45,984 nt of DNA. Origin: Candidatus Saccharimonadota bacterium. GTDB lineage: Bacteria > Patescibacteriota > Saccharimonadia > Saccharimonadales > Saccharimonadaceae. The notes beneath the pieces were generated by a model. That model saw only the letters and a list, made by a program, of their open reading frames with translations. It made no database searches and was not told where the DNA came from. Each line of letters starts with the position of its first letter. Position 1 is the stretch's first letter. This document shows, piece by piece, positions 32,808-41,445 of the stretch. Position numbers and translations under genes: made by a program. The stretch is from contig JAFRLA010000021.1 of NCBI GenBank assembly GCA_017431465.1, positions 1-45,984 of the forward strand, given 5' to 3'.

Positions 32808-33407
32808 ATGGAAATGACAGGAATGAACTTAGCGTCGATGCTCGGGATTATGCTGGCTTCGACCATTGCATTTATCCTGATAGCAACTCCGCTATCAAAG
32901 AGAACCGTTGGTCGGGATCTTTATCCGGCAACGCAGATTGCTTGGCTGATTGGCGCGCTGGTTATACAGTTCGTCATTGTTAAGTGGGCTTTCCACCCCT
33001 TAAGTTATATCATCTTTATAGGTGTTATTTGCTTTATGGAGTGGCTCACTATCAGGATCCCGGAACGCCGAAAAGCAGAAGAAATCGAGCCGCCTTTAAT
33101 GAGGTTTTTGGCTTGGTTTTTCTTTAGTTTGGGCCCGATAGTCAGTATGGCTATCGCCGCCGTAGCACAAAAAGGAGCTTGGGCGTTCGAAGGCAAAACA
33201 ATCATTTTGTACTGCCTTGCCCCGGTCGCTGTTCTTGGAATTGGCCTGATCAGAGTCGCAATTTGCGGCGATGTCTCAGAGGCCGAAGACGAGGATGACG
33301 AAGAAGAAACTGTTGACGAGCTCGATATCGAAGAAATCGATGAGGCTGACCTCGAAGATTCTGAAGAAATCGACCTGAAAATTGACGGCGCCGAGAGCGT
33401 CGCCTGA
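32808..33407 (+). CDS. Multi-pass membrane protein with acidic tail, function unknown
   Basis: 199 residues. Four or five hydrophobic segments (~7-28, 42-62, 67-84, 103-122, 130-150) are followed by a ~45-residue tail almost wholly Asp/Glu with Ile/Leu. No known family. It is the first gene of an SD-led operon; a GAAAGGAGTGATG block links it to the next gene 17 nt later. The acidic tail is probably cytoplasmic and could bind a basic partner. Confidence 0.75.
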   Translation: MEMTGMNLASMLGIMLASTIAFILIATPLSKRTVGRDLYPATQIAWLIGALVIQFVIVKWAFHPLSYIIFIGVICFMEWLTIRIPERRKAEEIEPPLMRFLAWFFFSLGPIVSMAIAAVAQKGAWAFEGKTIILYCLAPVAVLGIGLIRVAICGDVSEAEDEDDEEETVDELDIEEIDEADLEDSEEIDLKIDGAESVA

Positions 33408-33424
33408 GAAAGGAGTGATGACCT

Positions 33425-34921
33425 ATGAAAAAGTACATGAGAGTCATCGCAGCAAGCCTCTCGGTTGTAGCCGTAATTGGTTTGCTGACTACCCTCTACT
33501 TCGTATTGCCCGGGGGCAGTACGGGGGCAGAGGCTGATACGGTAGCGGCGTCTGGAGATGCTGCTACGGCTGATACTGAAGAAGCGGTAGCCAAAGCCGC
33601 AGCGAAGGTCCAGGAGTTTGAAGACTTCCATACAAAAGGAAGAATCCAGACCGAGGCCATTGCTGGTTGGCTCGACAAGTACGGGGTTCCGTACAAGAAG
33701 AACGCTAACGGTAAAATTATCGTCGACACGACCAGAACGCTGGGGACTTTGTTCCCGGCTAACGACGAGTCGAGGACTAATTCAGCTAAGAAGGCCGGAC
33801 TCTCGAATCATGCCATTTCGGATGCTCCGGAGTATGTCTTTGACAGCTTGACCGAAAAGGATGTCAAGAAAATCCTTGAGGCCGAGAAGAAAGGCATCGG
33901 TACTAAGGTCGATCTTTCAAAGAAGAAGATCAAGGCCTTAAAGAAAGAAGATGCTCAGACAATGATTGAGAATATCATTGTCGGGCTCGCGCATACTGAG
34001 CAGATCTCCGGTATGTTCTATGGAGATTCCAAGACCGTTTATCAGTGTTCATCAGCGGTTAAATACCTGATTGACGAGACTGACAAAGCTTGGAAAACAA
34101 AGGACGACGCTGGCGAGATTATCGGTATTAACCGTTGGCTCGAGTATGACGAGACCGAGAAAAAGTGGTATGCGAATGAAGATTGGGTAGCGAACATCAT
34201 CGCCGTAGTTAATCAGATTGTAGATGGTTGCGAGCCTGAAGTTCGAGTAATCCACGCGGATTACAACTGGGGCTTAAAACGTAACGATCAGATTCAGCTG
34301 CGTCGCTGCTATCTCTCGACTGAGCCGGATAATTTAACGGCAATTGTTTATGTACATCGCTTCAAAGACGGCGAGATCATGGAACAGCCGGCAACGAACG
34401 TTCGCGATCGTCGCCCGGAAATTCCGTCGAATCCGAAGCCACCAAAGAAGACGAGTAAACCGGATCCGAATCCGACCCCGACTCCGGGGTACGACCCGAC
34501 TCCGGGTAAGCATGAGAAGCCGGATCCGAAGCCTGGCACTAAGGATAAACCGAAGCCGACTCCAACGATTAAACCGAAGGACCCGGACGCAAGGCCGACC
34601 GAACGGCCGAGGGACGACAAGGGACCGGGCGAACCGGAACCGACTCCGAAAGTTCCAAAAAGCGATAGCGAAGAGGTTGACGAGAGTCAGCATCAGCCTA
34701 TCGCCGACCAGCAGACTGGTGGCACTTCCACTCCGCGAGAATCAATACAGAACGATCCGTCAGCGACTACTTCTCCTGGCGGACAGATTGTAACTGACCC
34801 ACACGGGGATGGATGGCGCATTGAGAACGATCGAGCCTCGACCGATCCGATCGAGACGAGGCCGTCTGACACTGGTGGCAGAGAAGGTAGCAATAATGGC
34901 GCAATATCTGCGCCAGACTAA
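33425..34921 (+). CDS. Anchored or secreted protein with proline-rich C-terminal half
   Basis: 498 residues. Signal/anchor ~5-30 (VIAASLSVVAVIGLLTTLYFVLPGG); a folded region ~60-320 with Cys pairs (VYQCSSAV, DGCEPEV, LRRCYLST); then ~335-430 Pro/Lys/Asp-rich repeats (PNPTPTPGYDPTPGKHEKPDPKPG) like wall-spanning stalks; a polar end. No LPxTG. The folded part is not a family I know. It follows the membrane gene with a good Shine-Dalgarno (AAAGGAGTGAT) and probably works with it at the surface. Confidence 0.75.
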   Translation: MKKYMRVIAASLSVVAVIGLLTTLYFVLPGGSTGAEADTVAASGDAATADTEEAVAKAAAKVQEFEDFHTKGRIQTEAIAGWLDKYGVPYKKNANGKIIVDTTRTLGTLFPANDESRTNSAKKAGLSNHAISDAPEYVFDSLTEKDVKKILEAEKKGIGTKVDLSKKKIKALKKEDAQTMIENIIVGLAHTEQISGMFYGDSKTVYQCSSAVKYLIDETDKAWKTKDDAGEIIGINRWLEYDETEKKWYANEDWVANIIAVVNQIVDGCEPEVRVIHADYNWGLKRNDQIQLRRCYLSTEPDNLTAIVYVHRFKDGEIMEQPATNVRDRRPEIPSNPKPPKKTSKPDPNPTPTPGYDPTPGKHEKPDPKPGTKDKPKPTPTIKPKDPDARPTERPRDDKGPGEPEPTPKVPKSDSEEVDESQHQPIADQQTGGTSTPRESIQNDPSATTSPGGQIVTDPHGDGWRIENDRASTDPIETRPSDTGGREGSNNGAISAPD

Positions 34922-34944
34922 GCGTAATATACAAAGCACTTTGG

Positions 34945-34970
34945 AGGGAGGGCCATCTGGCCCTCCCAAA
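34945..34970 (+). terminator. GC-rich hairpin after the 33425 gene
   Basis: GGGAGGGCC-atct-GGCCCTCCC, a perfect 9-bp stem, with no real T run after it (AAATCC), so termination would need another factor or it protects the mRNA end. Confidence 0.6.
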
Positions 34971-35130
34971 TCCAAGAAATCGGGAATTGTAGTTGAGATG
35001 ATCTGGTTTTGTGGCCCAGACGAAAATTAAAAATTCGGCTAGCAAAAACCTAAATGAGGAAGCCTTTTTGTATGAAAAGACGCCTCGAATATATTATCAA
35101 AGCAGATTAATTTATAATAAGGAGTTTATT

Positions 35131-36375
35131 ATGAAGAAATTTAACGCTGTTCCGATGGCTGCCGCTGTTGCAGTTCTCGGTACCACTCTCGCCACTGCTG
35201 CGAACGTCGTAGCTTATGGCCCAGTAGATCGCATGGTCTACAAATATGAAGACACCACTACTCCAGGTACTAAGGCTTACAAAGCTTTAGTCGAAGAGAA
35301 GAAAATTATCTTCAACTCTATCACCAACAACCCAGATGGTGACGAGCGTAACTTCGTTTCCGCTCGCGCTGAAGGCGACACTGGCCTTTGGAAAGCAAAC
35401 GAAATTACTGTCGAAGAGGGTAAAACCTACGACATCAGCTTGTACATCCACAACAACAGCCCACTTGGGACTGCTGCAACTGCTAAAGATGTTCACGCCA
35501 CCTTCGCTCTTGACCAGGGTTATGGTAAAGAGCTTAACGTAGAAGGTTACATTGACGCTACTAACGCTACTCCGGCTCAGTACTGGGACTACGTTACTTT
35601 CAAGAGCGCCAATGGCCAGAACTTCTACCTTGACTACGTTGAAGGTTCTGCAACTGAGACCTACAACGAAGTTGACGCAAACGGTAACCCGACTAAGAAA
35701 GGGCTTGTCAAATCTATTTCTGACAAGGTCATCACTAAGAGCGGTGTTTCCGTCGGCGATATGCCAGGTTGCTATGCTTACTCTAAGTATGTAACCATCA
35801 AAGTCAAACCAGTCTTCACCGACGCCAACTTCTCCGTTGAGAAAGTTGTTCGCAAACACGGTGATAAAACCTGGTCTGAATCTGTGAATGCTAAGGTCGG
35901 CGACAAAGTTGACTACCGCATCCACTACAAGAACACTACCGAAGGCAAGACCGAGAACGTTATGTTCAAAGATGTTCTTCCTTCCAACATGAAGATCGTT
36001 TCCGAGGTTAAACTTGTTAACGGTACTAACCCTAACGGTCTTGTTGAGCCAGGCGATATCGTCAAAGACGGTATCAACATCGGTGGTTATGACGTCAACG
36101 GTGACGCATGGATTTACTTCACCGCTGAAGTTATCGACAACAACCTGATCTGTGGTAAAAACACTCTCCGCAACTGGGGTCAGATCGGTGTGGGTAAAAT
36201 TACCCTCCAAGACTCCGCTGATGTTGTGGTCCAGAAGAGTTGTACCAAAGACGAAAAGACCCCTTCGGCTTTGCCGAAAACCGGTCCTGAAGCTATCGTT
36301 GCTGGTGTCTTTGGCGCAGGCTCGATCGTAGCCGCTGCTGGTTACTACATTGCTAGCCGTAAACAACTTCGCTAA
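35131..36375 (+). CDS. LPKTG-anchored surface protein
   Basis: 414 residues. Signal peptide ~1-25 (NAVPMAAAVAVLGTTLATAANVVA); N-terminal beta domain ~30-235; a DUF11-like domain ~235-370 (VVRKHGDKTWSESVNAKVGDKVDYRIHYKNTTEGK...FKDVLPSNMKIV); a sorting signal LPKTGPEA (~378), a hydrophobic stretch and a basic end (ASRKQLR). This is a Gram-positive-type sortase substrate. Codon use is very uniform, as in abundant proteins. ATG 35131 follows TAAGGAG; a TATAAT at 35113-35118 would place the mRNA start at or after the Shine-Dalgarno, so a further upstream promoter is likely in use too. Confidence 0.9.
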   Translation: MKKFNAVPMAAAVAVLGTTLATAANVVAYGPVDRMVYKYEDTTTPGTKAYKALVEEKKIIFNSITNNPDGDERNFVSARAEGDTGLWKANEITVEEGKTYDISLYIHNNSPLGTAATAKDVHATFALDQGYGKELNVEGYIDATNATPAQYWDYVTFKSANGQNFYLDYVEGSATETYNEVDANGNPTKKGLVKSISDKVITKSGVSVGDMPGCYAYSKYVTIKVKPVFTDANFSVEKVVRKHGDKTWSESVNAKVGDKVDYRIHYKNTTEGKTENVMFKDVLPSNMKIVSEVKLVNGTNPNGLVEPGDIVKDGINIGGYDVNGDAWIYFTAEVIDNNLICGKNTLRNWGQIGVGKITLQDSADVVVQKSCTKDEKTPSALPKTGPEAIVAGVFGAGSIVAAAGYYIASRKQLR

Positions 36376-36420
36376 TAGACCGCTCCACGAAGTTATCTTC
36401 GGGTGGTCAGTTAGCCCAAC

Positions 36421-36457
36421 AAAAAGTCTCCCCTCCGGGGGAGGCTTTTTGTTTTTC
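36421..36457 (+). terminator. Strong terminator of the LPKTG protein gene
   Basis: AAAAAG(T)CTCCCC pairs with GGGGAGGCTTTTT and is followed by GTTTTT. Confidence 0.9.
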
Positions 36458-36480
36458 TCTTGCATTTTTGGTCCTGCTTA

Positions 36481-36489
36481 TGCTATAAT
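36481..36489 (+). promoter_or_regulatory. Leaderless extended -10 for the 36499 operon
   Basis: TGcTATAAT ends 9 nt before ATG 36499; the longer frame would begin in the previous terminator. Confidence 0.7.
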
Positions 36490-36498
36490 AAAAGCATA

Positions 36499-37221
36499 AT
36501 GGATCCAAATCAGACTCCGCCTCAGGTGGGCGTAAATTCTGGGAGTACGGGAGCTTCAGCAACAGGGAAGTCTATTTTTGCGAACCCCCAGAATCGTTTC
36601 AAGGATACGAACCCGAACGGCGATATTATTATCCCGCCATCTGGCGGCTCTGGTTCCGGCGGTTCCGGCCCAAAAAAGCCGCTAAATAAAAAGTTTATTA
36701 TTGGCATTGTGGTTGCGGCTGTTTTAGCGGTTGCTGCAATTGTACTTGTTGTCATCAACTTGAATAAAGGATCATCCACTAGTACTTCTACTTCTTCTGG
36801 CGACGAAGTTTCCGCCGACGTCTCCGCCGATGTCGCTGAGGCTTTTAATAAGTATGTCAACTTCATCATTTCTGGCGAGGCTTCGACCGAACGCATACCG
36901 AGTGAAGATGAGCTGGACGGCTTCCTGATTGTTAGTAAAATCATCGATGGCGATATGGAATTTATGAATGAAGCAAAAAGCTTATTTGACAGTTTCTACA
37001 ACGCATTCGAAGAAAACGCCGATGATTATCCGCCAGAGGTGACTGGCATCATCGATAACTATAAACAATTATTTGATGCTATGTACAAATATGCTGAAAC
37101 GGGAGTTTATCCGGAGGACGCTAGCCAATCTGAACTTGAAGACGTTTTATTTGATTGTTATGACATTGAAGAGAGCTTCGAGGCTATAGACCAGGAAGAT
37201 GGCGAGGAGGACGAATCGTGA
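36499..37221 (+). CDS. Single-pass membrane protein upstream of the VirB6-like gene
   Basis: 240 residues: a Gly/Ser/Pro-rich cytoplasmic part (~1-65), one membrane segment (~68-93, KFIIGIVVAAVLAVAAIVLVVINL), and an acidic outer domain of helices (~115-240). No family recognised. Its TGA stop overlaps the next gene's GTG start (GTGA), so it is probably translated together with, and may be a partner of, the VirB6-like channel protein. Confidence 0.78.
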   Translation: MDPNQTPPQVGVNSGSTGASATGKSIFANPQNRFKDTNPNGDIIIPPSGGSGSGGSGPKKPLNKKFIIGIVVAAVLAVAAIVLVVINLNKGSSTSTSTSSGDEVSADVSADVAEAFNKYVNFIISGEASTERIPSEDELDGFLIVSKIIDGDMEFMNEAKSLFDSFYNAFEENADDYPPEVTGIIDNYKQLFDAMYKYAETGVYPEDASQSELEDVLFDCYDIEESFEAIDQEDGEEDES

Positions 37222-40200
37222 AACGTATCAGACTCAAATATCTTGTTGCCGGAATCCCAGTTTTGTTAACGTCCGTTCTTGCTAATTTTATCTTGCCATC
37301 CAATGCTTCTGCCGCTACGACTATCGAGGATCAAGAATATAAGTATGTTGCGGAGGCGATATACAATTGTTACACTAAAGGGAAAGTCAAGGACAACGTC
37401 AGGGCTGTAGATGTCAAGAGTTTGACTGATCTAGTTGACGACAGTACTCCTATGGTCGGCCTGCCTCCAAGCATGTTTGATAAAGATGAGTATACCTGCG
37501 CAGGGCTAATGGAAGTTTTGCCAAATCCTGTGAGTAGCGACGTATTTGCGAGCACTGATCAGGCAGTAGCATTATTAAACAAGCTTGGTTACAGTTACAA
37601 CAAGGAGGCTACTACTAACGGAACACGAAAATGCGAGACTTTTAGTTTCGAGTACACGGACGATAGTCAGATTAGGAATAAAAACGCCGTAAACCCTACG
37701 ATTTGTGCCGACGTGTCTAGCTCGGGGGTTGTTTCCAGGCTTGGAGCAAAGGAATCTAAATCTACTACTGGAGATGACGCCGTTTTTGCGTTGACTCCGT
37801 ATGTCGACGGTAAAGTCATTTTAGCAATCAATGGCAACCGAATTGAAATCGACGGTAACTACTTAGAAGTTGGAGTAAAAAGCGGAGAAACTAAATGGGA
37901 CGATTTAATTAAGAGCCTGAATAATATGTTGAGCGCTTATGCTTACGGGAAGCAGCGCATTTATTCTCCGACAGTCCCTCAAATCTCATATCATTATCAA
38001 GGGCATTCTCTCGCATCGTCCGAGACAAATGACTCAGAGACTGTTTATAAGTTGGACCTTTCGTATTCCGACAAGTCTAGCTATAAGAACGCCTATAAAA
38101 ATCTGACAAATAGGGAATACCCAAATCTAAATATTAGCTCAGAAGAACGGTTGGCTCTCTATCAACACTATCTCGTGTCGTACTACGGGATGGCTGTTAC
38201 GGGTTGCGCCGACAAGGAAAGTGATGTGCCAAAAGATACTGTAGTCGAGGGCGATGCCAGTGACCCATCCGCATGGCATTTGACAAGGCTGTTTACCGGA
38301 GAAGATGGCAAAGCCCAGTATTGTTATGCAAAGGCTACTGCCCATTTCAACGATGAGATTTATGGCGTAGAAGGGGGGCCTTCTAAAAATCTAGCTTCTA
38401 TGCCTAATGCTCCTGGCCGTATCGGGTTTTTGAGTATTCTTGATGTCATGAAAAATAGCAAGCTAAGTAAGATTTCCGCCGATCTCGTTAGTCAAATCGG
38501 CCAGGCCAGCGAGCAGGCTGCACAGACCGAGGACGAAACTTCCTGTTACGATAAAGCCGGCGCGCTTGGCTGGATCCTTTGCTCTGCGCTTGAAGCTTTA
38601 GAAGGTGCCGTTCAGGGCCTGTACGACAAGGTTATTGCGCCGTTTTTGACAATTCGCACAGAAAATTTTGACGAAAGCAGGGGACTCTATAAAAGCTGGC
38701 AAATTTTCCAGACCTTTGCAAACATCGCTTTCGCGATTATGATTTTAGTAGTTATCTTCTCCCAGCTTACTGGTATCGGCATCGATAACTACGGAATCAA
38801 ACGCATTCTTCCGCGACTTATTATCGCGGCATTGCTCATCAATTTGTCATTTATAATTTGCCAAGTCGCCGTGGACGTCTCCAATATTCTGGGCTTCAGC
38901 TTCAAAGGACTGTTCGACAATCTCGCTAAGAATATCGACTTCTCGTCAGTAACAAGCAAAGGCTCGGGCGCAGTGACCGACGGTGCCGTTGTAGTTACTA
39001 CGGTCATTGCTGCTTTCGTCGGCGGCGCTGCAATTTTCAGCCAAGGCCTAATCGTCATTATCCCGCTACTACTCGGTGTGCTTGGTGTCTTTATCTCAAT
39101 CTTCTTCCTGTTCTTAATCCTCGGCGTTCGTCAAGCCGGTGTGGTCGTTCTCACGGTCATCGCCCCGTTAGCGCTAGTCTGCTACATGCTCCCGAATACC
39201 AAAAAATATTTTGACAGTTGGGTTAAAATATTTGTATCGCTACTTATAGTATACCCACTTTGTGGCCTGTTAATTGGCGGCGGTAATTTCGCTGGTGCAG
39301 TTTTGCTGAGCGTGAATAGCGAAGATTTCTTCTTCCAGCTTGCCGCTATGTTAGTCAGCGTTGTTCCGTATTTCTTCGTTCCAACCCTACTTCGTCGTTC
39401 ACTAGCCGCGCTCGGCAATGTTGGCGCGACGATCAACGGTATTGGCGGACGCATCCGTGGCGGCGCAACCAGAAGAGCCAACGACAGAATCCGTAACTCT
39501 GATCGCGTTAAAGACTATCAAGAACGCACCCTCCAACGTCGCCGTGCCGGAGTCAATCGCAATGGTGAGGTGACCAAGTTTGGCCAATTCCGTCGCCGAA
39601 TTGCCAGCGGAGATAGCCGCCTAAGTAGGTTCACTACTCAAAGTGGGCGCGAACGCATGATGCGGTCTATGGGCGAAGCCCAATCCTCGGTACTAAAGTC
39701 TCAGGCTGCTCTAAGTGGCGCCGAACGCATGCTTGATGATAGTCACGTTAAAGCCGCTTATGCTGGTATGGAAGCGGCGGATATGGCGCAGGCAGTTAAG
39801 GACCAGGAGGCCTTGATCGGTAGCATGAAAGATGAGAATGGCAACCTTGTTGTAGATAACATGGGTAAAGGTGGTCAGGCACTTACGACCGGTATTGGTA
39901 AAGAATATCGTCAGGCTTTAGCAGCATTAAATGCTGATCCAAACAACGCTGAAGCTAAGAGCCGCGTGTTCGCCTTCCAAAACAAACTTGCCACGACTGA
40001 TGGTGGACGCAATATTATTCAAACTGCTATGCAAGATGCATATAGCAAAGGCGAAACAGCCGGGATTTCTAGCGCGGCCAGCCATCTCGTCAACGAGCAT
40101 GCTGGTGATATTAAAAATGTTAACCGTGGTCTCTTTAACTGGGCTAATGCCGCGGCTGGTGGCGACCTTACTTCTAGCCCAGACTCACACGGTGGCGACG

Positions 40201-40580
40201 GTGCGATGAAATACACCGCCCAGACGCTTGGTGCCGCAGACGATGGTGCGATCCAACGCCTTGTTCAATCCTACAATAGCAATATGTCAGAAGCCGAAAA
40301 GAGCGCGATTTCTCAAACTGCATACGAGGCTATCAATAACGAGAATATTCAGCTCAAGCCTGAGGTTAGAGAACAACTCGAGAAAATGGCAAAGGATTAC
40401 ACTCCTCCTGTTACCACTCAACAAACCGAAGCTCAAGCTCAGACGCAGGCTCTAAATGACATCAACGATACCCTTCGCGAGATTCACGCTAATCAATCGT
40501 CCCCAACTCCTCCACCTCAACCAAAACCAGAAGGTCCATCTACTGAAGATTGGGACGACTATATCAACGGCAATCTCTAA
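37218..40580 (+). CDS. VirB6/TrbL-like type IV secretion membrane protein, 1120 residues
   Basis: Signal peptide ~1-33, a large outer domain (~34-450) with scattered Cys, then five to seven membrane segments between ~495 and ~730 (IFQTFANIAFAIMILVVIF, LIIAALLINLSFIICQVA, GLIVIIPLLLGVLGVFISIFFLFLILGVRQAG, VVLTVIAPLALVCYML, FVSLLIVYPLCGLLIGGG, FFFQLAAMLVSVVPYFFVPTLL). An Arg-rich junction and a helical cytoplasmic tail (~745-1085) follow, ending Pro-rich. The membrane core resembles VirB6/TrbL of type IV secretion channels as found in Saccharibacteria. The GTG start is set by the GTGA overlap and GAGGAGG upstream. VirB4 and other channel parts are not in the window. Confidence 0.75.
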   Translation: MKRIRLKYLVAGIPVLLTSVLANFILPSNASAATTIEDQEYKYVAEAIYNCYTKGKVKDNVRAVDVKSLTDLVDDSTPMVGLPPSMFDKDEYTCAGLMEVLPNPVSSDVFASTDQAVALLNKLGYSYNKEATTNGTRKCETFSFEYTDDSQIRNKNAVNPTICADVSSSGVVSRLGAKESKSTTGDDAVFALTPYVDGKVILAINGNRIEIDGNYLEVGVKSGETKWDDLIKSLNNMLSAYAYGKQRIYSPTVPQISYHYQGHSLASSETNDSETVYKLDLSYSDKSSYKNAYKNLTNREYPNLNISSEERLALYQHYLVSYYGMAVTGCADKESDVPKDTVVEGDASDPSAWHLTRLFTGEDGKAQYCYAKATAHFNDEIYGVEGGPSKNLASMPNAPGRIGFLSILDVMKNSKLSKISADLVSQIGQASEQAAQTEDETSCYDKAGALGWILCSALEALEGAVQGLYDKVIAPFLTIRTENFDESRGLYKSWQIFQTFANIAFAIMILVVIFSQLTGIGIDNYGIKRILPRLIIAALLINLSFIICQVAVDVSNILGFSFKGLFDNLAKNIDFSSVTSKGSGAVTDGAVVVTTVIAAFVGGAAIFSQGLIVIIPLLLGVLGVFISIFFLFLILGVRQAGVVVLTVIAPLALVCYMLPNTKKYFDSWVKIFVSLLIVYPLCGLLIGGGNFAGAVLLSVNSEDFFFQLAAMLVSVVPYFFVPTLLRRSLAALGNVGATINGIGGRIRGGATRRANDRIRNSDRVKDYQERTLQRRRAGVNRNGEVTKFGQFRRRIASGDSRLSRFTTQSGRERMMRSMGEAQSSVLKSQAALSGAERMLDDSHVKAAYAGMEAADMAQAVKDQEALIGSMKDENGNLVVDNMGKGGQALTTGIGKEYRQALAALNADPNNAEAKSRVFAFQNKLATTDGGRNIIQTAMQDAYSKGETAGISSAASHLVNEHAGDIKNVNRGLFNWANAAAGGDLTSSPDSHGGDGAMKYTAQTLGAADDGAIQRLVQSYNSNMSEAEKSAISQTAYEAINNENIQLKPEVREQLEKMAKDYTPPVTTQQTEAQAQTQALNDINDTLREIHANQSSPTPPPQPKPEGPSTEDWDDYINGNL

Positions 40581-40590
40581 CCCCGAAAGA

Positions 40591-41445
40591 CTATTTTCCG
40601 GCCGCGCGAATTACATTATCAAACAAGACACTGACCGTTAGCGGACCAACGCCGCCAACTTTTGGCGTAATCGCACGAAGATCATCGCGCTCGCGGATCT
40701 TATCATCAATATCGCCGACTAGAACTCCGTCCTCGCTTGCCGTCCCAGCATCAACAACTACTGCCCCCGGCTTTATCATCGAATCAGAAATCAGGCGCGG
40801 CTTGCCTGTCGCTGTTATGATTATATCATACTGGTTAAGTTTTGTCAAGTCAGAATCGTGGCCGAAAACATCGAAATCGTAGCCAGACACCTCAAACATC
40901 CGAATCAGTGGCCCGCCGACTAATCTTCCTCGCCCGACAAGCGCAATCTTGGCTGGCGGCGCCAGGGAGATATCATAGCCAGTAAGCAGCCAGTTTATCG
41001 CCGTTGCTGTTGCCGAATCAAATTTCGACGAAGCTCCCGACAGTCCATCGACGTCTTTTTCTGGTGCAATAAGCGAAACGACCTCATCGGTCTTGGTCGG
41101 GTCTTTCAATGGTAATTGCACGATCATTCCTGAAATCGCAGGATCCTCGTTTGCCTCTAAAATTCGTGCGCGGACTTCCTCGATTGACTTGGCGCAAAAA
41201 TCTTCGACTAAGACTCCGATATCCTCACCGTAGCGGGCCTTTAACCCGACGTATTTCGTAATCACCAGGTTGTCGCTATCTCTAATAATCAAAAGCTTCG
41301 GCGGCCGCCCAAGATTATCGACGCCACCTCGCCCCATGATGCTCCGAACTTCTGCTGCCTGACGTTCTTTTACGAAACCGGCAAGCTCTCGTCCATCTAA
41401 AATTTTCACACGTCTGCTGGAATCACGCCCATCAGAACCACTCAT
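40591..41445 (-). CDS. folD: Bifunctional methylene-THF dehydrogenase/cyclohydrolase FolD
   Basis: 284 residues, interconverting methylene-, methenyl- and formyl-tetrahydrofolate with NADP. The catalytic Lys lies in KYVGLKARYGEDIG; the GMIVQLPLKDP block replaces the usual QLPLP; PEKDVDG, ALVGRGRLVGGPL (nucleotide loop) and TPKVGGVGPLTV (usually TPVPGGVGPMT) complete the family pattern. Several normally invariant prolines are changed, so activity may be altered. The start overlaps the murB stop (ATGA). Confidence 0.93.
   Translation of the reverse strand: MSGSDGRDSSRRVKILDGRELAGFVKERQAAEVRSIMGRGGVDNLGRPPKLLIIRDSDNLVITKYVGLKARYGEDIGVLVEDFCAKSIEEVRARILEANEDPAISGMIVQLPLKDPTKTDEVVSLIAPEKDVDGLSGASSKFDSATATAINWLLTGYDISLAPPAKIALVGRGRLVGGPLIRMFEVSGYDFDVFGHDSDLTKLNQYDIIITATGKPRLISDSMIKPGAVVVDAGTASEDGVLVGDIDDKIRERDDLRAITPKVGGVGPLTVSVLFDNVIRAAGK

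Noticed and set aside
33005-33631. Ser/Ile-rich minus-strand ORF
   Set aside because: Antisense of the acidic tail coding region; no promoter or ribosome binding site.
34344-34793. Arg-rich 149-codon ORF inside the 33425 gene
   Set aside because: An alternate-frame reading of the CCG/AAG-rich proline repeat; no start signal.
35287-36465. 392-codon minus-strand ORF opposite the LPKTG protein gene
   Set aside because: It is the antisense shadow of a gene with very uniform codon use; it lacks a promoter and has no plausible protein features.
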